NCBI RefSeq assembly: GCF_030272615.1 | Contig: NC_081412.1 | Span: 666,978,352-667,042,351, forward strand | DNA length: 64,000 nucleotides | Reading direction: 5' to 3' | From: Cryptomeria japonica | Lineage: Eukaryota; Streptophyta; Pinopsida; Cupressales; Cupressaceae | In this document: positions 34,481-45,180 of the stretch, piece after piece | Position numbering within the stretch: position 1 is the stretch's first letter | How the letters are laid out: every line of letters starts with the position of its first letter | Program-made: the position numbers and the translations under genes | The notes under the pieces: model-generated | What the model was told of the DNA's origin: nothing | Databases searched by the model: none | What the model saw: the letters and a program-made list of their open reading frames with translations, nothing else

Positions 34481-36244
34481 TCAAGAGAAGGGATATGTAA
34501 AAAGGTTCAGGTTTCGGAACCTCAATGTCAAGCCTATCTTCAAGATTATGGAAAGCATAGGGATTAACCAAATCAGTAGAAGGGCACGAAACAAATGTAG
34601 GTTTTTCAGTAATAAACAAATCACTATTCCCCACACATTCATGCACTGAGGACTCCAAAGAAGAGTCTCCTTTTACATACTTGACCAATTTGTCTAGTTC
34701 CTTCGGGTTCAGTTTCAAATATTCAGTAGTGAAAAGTTGAACAATTTAAGCTTTACAAAATTCAATTATGTCAAAGGAGGAGGAAGAAGAAGAGCTATTT
34801 TTATTTTCATGATTTCTTTGCAAAATCTTAACTTCGGGAGTCTTTGCATGAGAGGGAAAACTATTACTTGTGGAGTCTTTACCTTTGAAATTAGCTCCAA
34901 AAGGGTTCATAGAAGGGACATACTAGGAAGTTCATTGATTCCTTGTAAGGATTGCACACGTAGGATCTTCAAGAGTTTCCAAAATATTACCACCTCTTTC
35001 TAAATCTGACTCATATTCGAGGTAGAATGATCCAAAGTGACCAGGTGCCTCTTGAATTTTCTCTGCTTCAGTGAACTCACCTAGTTCATCCTTTGTGTTT
35101 TTCATTTGAACATGTCTTATCATATCAGGACAAGAACTCCCATCATGGTATGTAGTGAGGTGAAAAGAGCACATAGCACCCTTGTCAGGAGGGGCCTCTA
35201 TTTGCAATCTTTGCGGAGCAGCAGGCAATTGCAAAGATCGTCCATAGTTATACTGGTTTGGGGTTTTTCTGCTTATATCTTGATAGGGTTGTGGGTAGGA
35301 AACTCCGGGCTTTGGTATCTTCCTCTTCAAAGCAATCATATCATTGACTAGTCATTGAACAACTGGGTCAATTGAGGAGGTGGATGCCTGGGGTTGACCT
35401 TGCGGAATTTGCACATCCTTTCTCCATTTCCTGACTGTTATTAGATCATCTTCAAGTTGTATAGCTTCATTTTGCGCAATCTCAAGATCAGTCGGCCTAT
35501 TTCTTCTGAGGTGGAAACCAACGTCGGGAGGCATGGAGTTTATAAATAAACATTGTTGATTGTCAGCGGTTGGTCTTTTAGCTAGAGGGATTTTATAAAT
35601 AATCTTATTATACCTGGCTACATAGTCCCTCATTGGCTCATGAATTTCTTTTTTCATTTGTGTGAGCTGAGCCAGTAGCGAGTGCTCATCATCAGCACTC
35701 TTGAACCGTTTCTCAAAAGCATTTTTCATTATTTGCCAATCAGTTATAGATCCCGCTCGCAGATGACTAAACCAATCTGCTACCCCTCAGTAAGAGTTTG
35801 AGCAAAAAGCCTAACAACCACATCCTCATACTGTACTGCCAGTATCCCTGTAGCTACATTAAAAGAATTCAAGTGTTCTTCAACTAAGACTTTTCAATCC
35901 CCATTATGCTTAGGTAAAACATCCGTCACCCCTTTTGGAAGTGGATTATGGGCTTTGAGGCCAAAAGGTCCGACAGCGGCACCCCATGGTTGGGCAATAA
36001 TGAACATAGGGTAAATAGTTACAAGAGGAGGGGCCTGAACTCCAGTAAGTGTTAATGCTTGCTAGGGGCTTGAAGAGGAAGGTATAGAAGTGGTTCTGAT
36101 AGGAGAGGAAGGTCTACTTTTAGCGTTCCTTTTGGGAGTGAAATTTGTGGCAAATGATAACCCTTGCAATTCTTCAAAATAATTATCAATTACTCCCTCT
36201 CTCCTTTGCGATCTGGTGTAAGGACGAGAATCCAGTGTTGTCAC
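34481..36244 (-). pseudogene. Gypsy C gag
   Basis: Minus strand. The Met-starting frame at 36244 begins MTTLDSRPYTRSQRREGVID, typical of plant Gypsy gag; the capsid core follows at 35729 after a frame change (KNAFEKRFKSADDEHSLLAQ then MRDYVARYNKIIYKIP), then RNRPTDLEIAQNEAIQLEDD. A Cys-His-Cys cluster (CSFHLTTYHDGSSCPD, about 35140-35185) may be a degenerate knuckle. A helical linker (34473-34718, MKLNPKELDKLVKYVKG) leads to the protease. Stops and one or two frame changes. Confidence 0.85.
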
Positions 36245-36405
36245 CCCTAGGGTTCCTAAGATCTTTAAACAGTTCTTGCAACCTTAGTAATATTCCTGTG
36301 CTATGAGAATCTGTCTCAGACAAAGCAAAATTGTGGTTATTGTTGATTATGAGTTCAATTCTTACATGCTCGTAGCACGTTGGTCTATTGAATGTTCTAC
36401 TTTCT

Positions 36406-36420
36406 GCAGCAGAGTCGCCA
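36406..36420 (-). other. Gypsy C primer-binding site
   Basis: On the minus strand, TGGCGACTCTGCTGC starts six bases after the 5' LTR. Sites of the form TGGCGACTC are common in plant Tat/Ogre-type Gypsy elements; I could not verify which tRNA matches. Confidence 0.65.
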
Positions 36421-36980
36421 AAAATCTGTTAGCGGGCGGATTTTGCCTTTCTTCAAAATGATTAATTTCAAACTCTGTCGCCTTCTTTTAAAGACAAAAG
36501 TTCAACTGAACATTTGGGTAAGTGCAATATATACTACTCCCCTCTGAATTTTTCATAGGTACAGCTCCCTACATTAGTTATTCAAGGAATAATCTAATTA
36601 ATTTTTAATTGGTATTCTTTTAACCTGAAAGCATATAAGGCTACCTACTTCATTCTTAGACAAGAGGCTAATGATTTACACATATTTCAGAGAAAAATTA
36701 GCTTCCTAAATGATTCAACACGAGAGATAGAAGTGACTGAAACAAAGTTCAAAACACCAGTTTAACAGTTCATAAGAAAAACAGATAAGAGAGACCAAGT
36801 CTGTCTTCAAGCACATATCTTTTAAAATCTCACAGGAAGGAGTCCCAGAAAAATAATAATGTTCTGTATTGGAAAGGCGATCACTGTTGTTTGATTAGAT
36901 CAATATATGCAATATATGCAAAGATATACCACTACACAGATTCAAAACTCAAAGGTTTTCCTTCTCCCAAAAATAGTATG

Positions 36981-37017
<37 letters not shown>

Positions 37018-37338
37018 TATGCGACAAAGGCACAACAATACATGTATAAATCCCTTTCAATTCCAGATCCTTAAAGTCTAATGACTTCCTTCAACAAAAC
37101 AGAACTTTTAAAAACAAAAGAAAACTAAGTAGAACTAACCAAAATTCTAAACAAAATCTAACCCTTATTCCCTCTATCTTAATCTAATTTATAGTCTTTA
37201 CAACAGAGGAGGTCTCCCTAAAAAATCGACCTCCTCTAAATCAGTTATCAAAACTAACAAAGTATATTTGGGACAGATGTCCCGAAGCCATTTGCATAAG
37301 CATGAAAACTACATAAAAATAGCGCCTTAATCAACACA

Positions 37339-40300
37339 TTATGCTGCTTTGCCATCGTCATCTTCTCCTCCACTTTCCTTGGCGTCGTGGGTAGTTCTGA
37401 GTTCCTAGACTATTGATTGGTTCAAAGTCTTCATAGCGTTGAGTTTTGCCTTCGCAGCTTCTTTGTTCCATCTGTGCTTCACCATCTTTTCTATATGTTT
37501 CGGTAACTGATCGTTATCGATAAACGTCATGGACTCGATCCGGGCGACCCCTGTTATATCCTTAGGGGTGAAATTTCCTTTAGCTCTAATTTTCTCCATG
37601 TATAGCCTAAAAACATTTACCGCATCCTGCATGTTCAACACACAAATCCCCAACTGCCAATCATGGTCAGGATTAACCACTTTGTTGTCCTTAACTAAAC
37701 TACATTGGAGATCCTGAAGTTCATACATAGAAGTCTTGGCATCGGAAATCACAAATTTGAAGGTGAGCACCCACCACATTATGGTCTTCTTCAACACAAA
37801 GAGTTGGCATTCATCTATTACCAACTTGATTGAATACTCTGTCAGGAATCAGGTAACTCGATACTCTTCTATTTTTGTGAACATCAACAAGACATTCTCC
37901 CATTTATGTTCCTCTTTCTCCCATGGCGAAATCTAGTTTTGAACTTCTACAATGAGGCTCTGCATCTCATCACACAACTTCTGGGAGTTCATGATATACT
38001 TTTCTCCGTCTTTAATTATTCCTTTGATCCATCTCTCCACGGCCTCTGCAATGCTTTTAGCCCATTGAACCTTACTCATTAGCTTTTTATTTTCTGGTGA
38101 AGTAGGATCAAATTTCTCTGTAGCATGGGATATAGGAAGTGCTCTGAATCAACCCATGTTGTTAATGAACTGAGCAAGAATGCTTATATGTCGCTTTATC
38201 TCTCTCTTTTCCCGCCCGTCTTTCTCTGACCTGGTGAGCATTTTCTTTGCCGATACTTGGAAGAAATGATTATCTGAGTCCCTACTCATGTTTCCCAGCT
38301 CCACCTTAGTGATCTCAAAATCGTCTGCACTGGCTTCCTTGTTTTCATCCTTAGGCTTGTATGAGGCAATTTTTGTGACCAACTTTCTGATTCCTTCATC
38401 ATTATCCTATCGAGCAGTTGTTTTGAACCTTTTCGGCTTGGGGCCCTTCTCTGTGTACTTAACAACCATATCTTGAATTGGAATAGTCATGAGAATGAAA
38501 TTCTGCTTTTTGTTTACCGAAGTGGTTAACCACTTAGGGGTTGCACTGGAACTGGTTGCTCCCTCGACCACTTTGGGGGGTGGTGTCAAAGCTATAGTAA
38601 CTACATGGGAATCCATTGTATGGATGATGTCACTCTCAAGATCTTCAACTTCAAATATCTAAGTGTCAAGAATCTTATCCTTCATCTCTATATCCTTGGT
38701 TTGGTCCATCCTTCTCTGGGCAGCACTTCGTGACCTAGTATGTCGAGGAGTAGAGAAGTCCAAAGTCGAATTAGACTTGTGCCTAATGTGAGATGGCCTT
38801 TTATCCTTACCTGTATGAACAGGCATAGAAGTATTATTAGAAAAACGCTTAGGTGAACGCAGTGCAACTTCACTATTTCTCGCAGAGTTAGACTTAGGGC
38901 CTAATTTCACTGCTTTCTTCCTTTCAACCCACTTCGCGGTTCCCTCCAAAACCCTTTTTGTTTTTAGCTGTATATTGTCCTCCTCTTCCTTGTCCCAGTT
39001 GATACAGGACACCTCGATTTCAACTAGGGCTAAGTATCCAAGTTCAAACAGTTCTAGATAATCCTCTTCAAGCCCATTTATGTCCAGATTTATCTGTAGT
39101 GAAATGAATTGCTCCAACATCATTCTCATGTTTCCCTTTTTGAACACCTCGAGTTCATCACTGCAATCCTCCCAGAAGTCCTCTAATTGTGGAATTGGGA
39201 GATACAGCATTATTCCAAGACTTCGGGAGAAACCCTTGTTATCAAAGCCTTTCCTTTCGTGGTACAGGGGAAAATTGAAGTTTTTTAGGTCCGCTCCAAT
39301 ACTCAAAGCATCCGACATTGAACTGCAGGATAGCATGCCCAACTGAATAGGAAAATGACTCTCCCATTGATCCCTGGGTAGAGCCTTTTTAATCACAGTA
39401 GCCAGCTATCTACAAATCTCTGCTAAAACAAAACAATCTGAACAAAAATGAGGAAGCTTGAAGGGATCTTCCTCAAAACTGCCAACCCTTATGTAGCAAA
39501 AGCGCGGGAACTGGATAAAGAAGCTGCCAAATCTCTTCACCAATGCCTGTGCATCCTGAGACATTCTCTTGGTTTTCACTCTCTTCAATTCATAACACAA
39601 ATCTCCCAGGAAGGCGTTGTGTATCCTTCCAAAATCTTTCAAGGCATTATCCTTTTGCAACATAGGATAAAAATCATATACAGAGACCTCCTCTTCAGTG
39701 GGCTTTCTAGGTATTTCAACTATCTCCTTAACACATGCCAAACAATATATAAGATATGAGGACATGAAGAAATTCTGTTTACACTGTTTGGCCATACTTG
39801 GTTGCTCACTCATGGAATCAGCTAATAGCTCTGCCCAGTCAAGGTATTACTTCCCCTCTAATACTAGCTTCACATAGCAATAAATCCAGTCGTCAAAACT
39901 GTAGGCTTCCACAGAGCCTCTGACCCGGTGTAACAGTAACATGATGTCATGAATATGAGGAAGCATATGATTCTTATTGGGATTCTTGGGCAATCTGGAC
40001 CCCCCTCTTTGGGGAACCTTCAACCAATATTTTGCTACATTATTTCGGTGCTCGGTTCTATCTACGTTGAACTCAGTAATTGACTAGGTGGTAGAGAAGT
40101 TCGAGAACGGGTAATCCAGTAGTTTGAAAATAGAGGAAATTACCTCGCAGTTAACTACAAGGAGGGTTTCACCAATTGGCTCTCCTGATGGTTTCGGAAA
40201 CTGGATCATACCTAGCAATACATTCCCTAACCAATTCTGGGCAAGAGATAGCTGGGGGAAAGGGTGCCGCCTCTATGAGACCACTACTAAGAATTTCCAC

Positions 40301-40441
40301 ACCAAAGGAACCATCAATCCCCTTGAACACCCTCTCCTTTAAAACTTCAAGATTTTCCCCTTTTAAGTTTGTATCACTGACTATTGGCTCTGTACATGCA
40401 AGACTTAAAACGTTCCTAAAAAGGTGCAGTGTGGACTTCAT
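37339..40441 (-). pseudogene. LTR-borne long ORF, copy in the 5' LTR
   Basis: Collinear with the copy at 26272-29368. It starts at Met 40441 (MKSTLHLFRNV), stays open to about 40169, then shifts frame at a small insertion near 40170-40175; from 39813 to the stop at 37339-37341 one frame is kept with a few stop codons. At the site where the other copy has TAG (27928) this copy has TGG (Trp), and where the other has TGA near 27145 this one has CGG, so each copy corrects some of the other's damage. The tail HDAKESGGEDDDGKAA is intact here. Function unknown. Confidence 0.8.
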
Positions 40442-40644
40442 AATGCGTAAATGACAAGCCTTATTTTCTCAGCAAAACTTACTACGAGAGAAGAAAAGCA
40501 GGTAAAATTTACTGGAGAGGACAGGAAATGGACTCACCTTCACAGTCGAGAGCAATCAGATGACTACCAGCAAACAAACCTTTTATCCAAGAAAAATATC
40601 CGCAGCGATAAGGAACAAATTTTCAGAGAATTAATTATTTCATA

Positions 40645-40652
40645 CCTTATAG
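40645..40652 (-). promoter_or_regulatory. TATA-like box of the 5' LTR
   Basis: CTATAAGG on the minus strand, the counterpart of 29574-29581, about 200 bp upstream of the ORF Met at 40441. As the 5' LTR, this would be the active promoter of the element. Confidence 0.4.
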
Positions 40653-41407
40653 TAAAAGCAATAATATGGACTTATTAAGTGCAGAAATTCCAATCGTCAG
40701 TTTAAGTGTGCTGAGCTGGTGGATTGGACCTCGCATACACGCATTGAATGCATGGCGGCATTTTTTTAAATAACCACTAGTTCCCGAAATGATTACTTTC
40801 CTTGAAAACTTAAACAGTTGACGTCACCCAAGATATGGTTCGCCTTCCTCATATTTTGGCAATAAGTGCACCATCAAATCTTTGTGGGACCCACCGGTTT
40901 TGAACATGCATGAACATTCTAAATAGACTTCACTGAGGTTCAAGTAGTTCAAGGTGTACACCGCGCCCAGGAAAACTCTCTTCTGAAAGGAGGTAACCTA
41001 TGTCAAGTGCTACTGACCATTTGAATTGTGTTGAACATGTTGAACACGTCTGAACCGCGTGAACTAGGTTCAAAGAGTTCAACGCCCAGAGAGAGATGAT
41101 GTAACACATTACCGGGAATGACCAATAAAAGAACCGTTGCAAAACACATTGAGTAAATGTTAGTAGGAAAACCTCCTAGACACCTAAGAACTCGTGGAAC
41201 CTAAATGAACCTGATGAACCTAGTTCAATGTAGTTCAATGAGTTCAAGGGGTTCAACCGACCATTAAAACTTGGCATTTTTTATTTATAGAAAATCTACA
41301 AGTGGATTAAGGGTTTGAATCGAGGAGTTCTAAGAAAGGCAAGGACTTCGAATAAAATTTTAAAGGGTAATTTACTCTTATTATGAAGGACAAATGACGT
41401 AGTAACA

Positions 41408-41801
41408 ATACCTTCCTGAGCATATAAATCCTTGAAGTTATTTGAGATATAATCACCTCCATTACCTAACCTCAATGCCTTTATCTTCCTCCCTATTTCA
41501 TTCTCCACAAGAGCCTTAAACTATTTGAACCTACTAAATATCTAATTTTTATTCTTTAGAAAATATATACACATCTTCCTTGAGAAGCCATCAATAAAGG
41601 TAACATAATACTCACACCCATTCAAGGATACTATTGTCATAGGCTCACACATATCTGAATGTATGAGATCCAAGATCCCTTTGGATCTAGTGTCACTACT
41701 CGACAAGTTGGTTTTGGCATATTTCTTAAGTGCACAACCCTTGCAAACCTCATGTTTTGGGACCTTCATCACAAGCAACCCCGTAACTATTTCCTTGAGC
41801 A
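41408..41801 (-). pseudogene. Copia B integrase, N-terminal part with zinc-binding segment
   Basis: Minus strand. HEVCKGCALKKYAKTNLSSS (41685-41750) gives the C-x2-C half of the GAG-pre-integrase/HHCC module; LDLIHSDMCEPMTIVSLNGC (41615-41680) carries the first catalytic Asp of the integrase; LRLGNGGDYISN (41430-41470) replaces the usual R-x-D-N-G-G-E block, with Gly for the catalytic Asp and Asp for Glu. Runs straight into the Gypsy C LTR at 41407 and is cut at 41801 by the next LTR. Confidence 0.88.
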
Positions 41802-42934
41802 TGTTTAATTAAATAGATATTTTTATCTATTTAATTTTTTTTTTCTAAGTCTTCTATTAATTAAATAGATTTTTATTTATTTAATTAATTCACTTATCTT
41901 CGTCTACCCTTTTCTTATTTAAATAAATATTTTATTTCTTTAATTATTCCCACTTCCTTTATTAAATAAATAAATCTTTATTTATTTAATTAATTCATTA
42001 TATTTTTCGCTCTATGACACATTCCATTTAACTTTTCATTTCTCCTACCTACCCCCCTTCATATTTTATTATTTTTCCTACCTACCCTATAATCCTAACC
42101 AACCAATTATCTATTCACCTCAAGTAATCCTATCCCTCTATTTTCTAAGGAGCTCTCTATATAAGAGGATTCCTTCATCATTTTACACCCCTAAGCTAGT
42201 GATGTATGCAGTTAAGCCTTCTTGCAATCAAACAACTACAACTACAACCACAATCCGTTATTTGTTGAGATCTTGTGCACAAATACAAAATCTGAGAGCA
42301 AATATATCAAACAAGATCAATGGAGATAAGAGACAATGGAGATCAAACCCTACTTGGCATGTGAATGGTAGTATGGTTTCAACTTGTTTATTTTCATGTT
42401 CTTAGGTTTCTTCATTAGTGTATGGTGAATACTTTATTGTAGAACTATGGTTTTGTTTGTAGGATCTTTGTGGTTTTGCAATAGTTTATCGTCACCATTT
42501 TTCACAGTATACAATCCTAAATCACATCTAGAGATTTTTGAGTTTGGTTTCCTACTCTCACACTTTCTATCCCCTTCAAATTGTGGTCTTGATTGTTTGC
42601 ACACATTTATCTTCCTATATCCTTACCTTTTAGCATGATCTTTAGACTAACCATAAATATAAAAAAAACATGGTCTATCTACAAGCTCAAATCCAATCAT
42701 TTGAAACTAAGAACTTAAATTAGTGAGTCCTACAACCTTGATAGCACCATTGACCTATTGATGGACTATTTGTGTATCTTTTAATTGGTCACATTTTGGT
42801 TGGCTATGCATTGAATTTCTAGGAGGGTTTTGTGGTTCTTATCATAGCTATATGGTTTTGTCTAATGCAACCTCATTGTTTGTTATTTCCATAATTAGAT
42901 TCAACTAAATTGTTGACATCTTACCCACCCGACA
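41802..42934 (+). repeat. LTR of Gypsy-type element D (5' LTR; rest of element not found)
   Basis: Begins TGTTTAATTAAATAG where Copia B sequence stops and ends ...CACCCGACA, followed by a primer-site-like sequence. A TATA box (CTCTATATAAGAGG, 42154-42167) lies about 350 bp in. The first 200 bp contain four AT-rich palindromes. Because a primer site follows, it is the 5' LTR of a plus-strand element rather than a solo LTR, but no coding internal region or 3' LTR is visible downstream. Confidence 0.65.
42158..42166 (+). promoter_or_regulatory. TATA box of LTR D
   Basis: TATATAAGA within CTCTATATAAGAGGATTCC, followed about 30-40 bp downstream by a plausible start region. Typical of plant LTR promoters. 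Confidence 0.5.
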
Positions 42935-42935
42935 A

Positions 42936-42944
42936 TGGTGACTC
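42936..42944 (+). other. Primer-binding-site-like sequence of element D
   Basis: TGGTGACTC, one base after the LTR end, differs by one base from the TGGCGACTC core next to the Gypsy C 5' LTR. Confidence 0.5.
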
Positions 42945-42959
42945 AATGATGAGCAAAAA

Positions 42960-45180
42960 ACTATATTTTTGAGGGGATTTTTTAACATATATAACAAATA
43001 TTAATTGAGATGCCGAGTAATTTATTTAAGACTAACAACGTGATCATTTTGTTGTGCAAAACCCTTATAATCTTTAACCATTTTTTCTTAATACATATTT
43101 TTCTATGTAATTACCTTGTAAACTTTTATTTCATATCATCTTTCAGATCATTCAAACAATTAACTAATAATAGATTAATCACTTATACCTCTCAAACTAA
43201 ACATCAACATTCACTCTTGACCTAAATTTAATTAATATCGAATGAAAGAAATTAAATTTGGGTGAACAGTAAAAAATATTTTAACAAGTAGGGAATTAAT
43301 AATTGACTCTACTTGGCAAGAGAGAGAAAAAGAAGGGATTAAATAAACATAAGTAAGCACAAGACGGTGAGAAAAAAATTTAGGAACTCCCGTCCAGTGC
43401 CTAGATTCCCAATTCTGACCTTAGGTGAGGAAGATAACTTTGAGGCCTGCTGGGATGAGATTCGTTGGCTCCACGGCTATCATGGCCCTGGACTGTTCTC
43501 ATTAGAATCCAGTGCCTAATGTAACTAAGTATGGTCGTTTTTACTGGACATGTATGTGAACAACCATTGGTTCTCTCCCAAACTGATCCGCTTAGTCCAG
43601 GGCGGAGTTAAATGGAATTTTTTTTGTAAATTTTAGACCCAAGTAATATGCTGGACTTATTGTTTCTGGTAAAGTTGGAGGTTTTCTTGTTTCTGTTCTT
43701 TCTTAGGGGCACCTTCATTGAAGGAGAATGTAACATTATGATTAATAATAAGAAATTCAAGTTTCGTCTTTTATCCATTAAAAAAAATATTAAAAGAACT
43801 TTGTTATATTGAAAAAATAAGAATGATACAAATAAAGATATTCTTTAAAAAAAAAAATTCTTTAAAATATTAATTAATTATCATTCAAGTGAAGGATATC
43901 ATGATTTTAAGACAATTTTTTTTTAATATTTTGAAATTGAGAAAACATTTATTTATCCTTCTCTTTTTAAATAAAAAATAATTATTATTTATTTACGACA
44001 ATGTCATTAGGGTTGAGTTTAGGAATCGATTAGGTTTAGAGTTAAGATTTAATTAGAATTAGGATTGGAGTTAACTATGGTTTCACTTAGGGCCACATGT
44101 TAGTTATGGATTAAATATTTTTAGTATTCAATTATGATTAGATATAAGATTAATATTTAATTAGCACATGTTAGGGTTAGGGTCCATTTAATATTAGAAT
44201 TGACTTAAAGTTTAGATATGGTTGCAATTAATGTTGCCATTCAATTAGAGTATAGAATTATTATTTATCTATTTAATATGTTTAAGAAATCTATATTAAT
44301 TTTAATCAACAATTTAATTGACATAATAATTGAAAAATATGTATCACCATATATATATATATAAAAAACCATATAACCCAACAAAGAACAATTCTCTATT
44401 TTTGATGTGTCTGCCTTTCAAATCTTCTATAATCTATCATCAAAATGAAGTAGAATAAAAAATTAAAAAATAAATAAGAAACGAATTTTTTTTTTAGCTT
44501 GTCAACAATCTTAATCTAAATATGTTTGGAAATATAAAACGAATCCTTAATGTAATATGGTAACTAATAACCAAACCAATCAACCATTGACCAAAATAAT
44601 ATTATTTATCTATTTAATATGTTTTCCTATATGACACTTAACAGAGCTTGCGAAGGGCATTGAAAAAGGCATAGGCAACACCAAGATTTTGCTAAAAAAT
44701 AGTTACGTACTACCAATGATAAAATTACCACTGACTTCCACTTCATCATTTTTTTTTTGGCCGCTTCCATTTCATCATTATCTTCCATTGTTTATGGAAT
44801 TATGATTAAATCGTAATGGAGAATTATAAATGGTTTATGAATTTGACAACTAAATAAATAAACATATTTATTTAGTTTTGGGAAGAAAGGGAAGTAAGGT
44901 TGTCTACCAATAATTATGAAATAAGTATTCAAGGTTTAAATTTTAGGGATACATGAAAAAAATATTTTAGATGAAGAGAGAAATGATGAGAGTAACAAAG
45001 ACTATTAATTAATAGTTAAAAAATATTTGTTAATTAATATAGGAGGTAAAAATGAGGATATTTATCAAATGTAAATAATCAATTTTAGAAGAAATAATGA
45101 TAGTAGATAATGTGTTGATATTTTGCTACTGTTTAAAATGGTGTTAAAGAAACATTATTTGAAGAAAGAATATAGGTCAC
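42960..45180. other. AT-rich intergenic sequence with unclassified repeat-like blocks
   Basis: No coding similarity was found. 43350-43790 is less AT-rich, contains TCCAGTGCCTA twice (43393 and 43510 regions) and ends with ATTAATAATAAGAAATTC, resembling the 3' end of a non-LTR element, but I cannot classify it. 44010-44240 is rich in imperfect TTAGGG/TTTAG-like words. Confidence 0.4.

Larger units (their letters stand above)
25383..41407 (-). mobile_element. Gypsy retrotransposon C, 16.0 kb, with about 5-kb LTRs that carry a long ORF
   Basis: Two nearly identical direct repeats, 25383-30335 (4,953 bp) and 36427-41407 (4,981 bp), begin TGTTAC and end CTAACA in the element's sense (minus strand). 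Flanks are ATACT (25378-25382) and ATACC (41408-41412), a 5-bp duplication with one mismatch, and removal restores the Copia B integrase frame. The internal 6.1 kb encodes gag, protease, an archaeal-type RNase H, RT, RNase H and integrase. All parts have stops; RT and integrase also have frame changes. LTR copies differ by a few percent by eye, so insertion is old but younger than Copia B. Confidence 0.94.
36427..41407 (-). repeat. 5' LTR of Gypsy C (4,981 bp)
   Basis: Right-hand copy, the 5' LTR in the element's sense, collinear with 25383-30335. Visible differences include a longer TA run (about 36988-37014 against 25935-25948), a 9-bp duplication AATATATGC near 36904, and several substitutions in the ORF. 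Confidence 0.94.
22697..41801 (-). mobile_element. Copia retrotransposon B (minus strand), split by the 16-kb Gypsy insertion
   Basis: The left part (22697-25382) carries the 3' LTR, RNase H, RT and end of integrase; the right part (41408-41801) carries the start of integrase and the preceding zinc-binding segment. The two halves join in phase within the integrase when the Gypsy insert (25383-41407) and one copy of its 5-bp target duplication are removed: ...DLYAQEGI on the right continues as KRELTISYNP on the left, the normal continuation in Copia integrases. The element's gag and 5' LTR are cut off at 41801 by another LTR insertion. Confidence 0.9.

Noticed and set aside
8600-41407. Endogenous pararetrovirus (caulimovirid) origin for the Gypsy-like RT blocks
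   Set aside because: Integrase, LTRs and target duplications in Gypsy C, and Gypsy-type gag, protease and RT order in Gypsy A, identify LTR retrotransposons; no movement-protein or virus-type coat motif was seen.
43350-43790. SINE
   Set aside because: No convincing tRNA-type A and B boxes were found, and no target duplication; left as unclassified.
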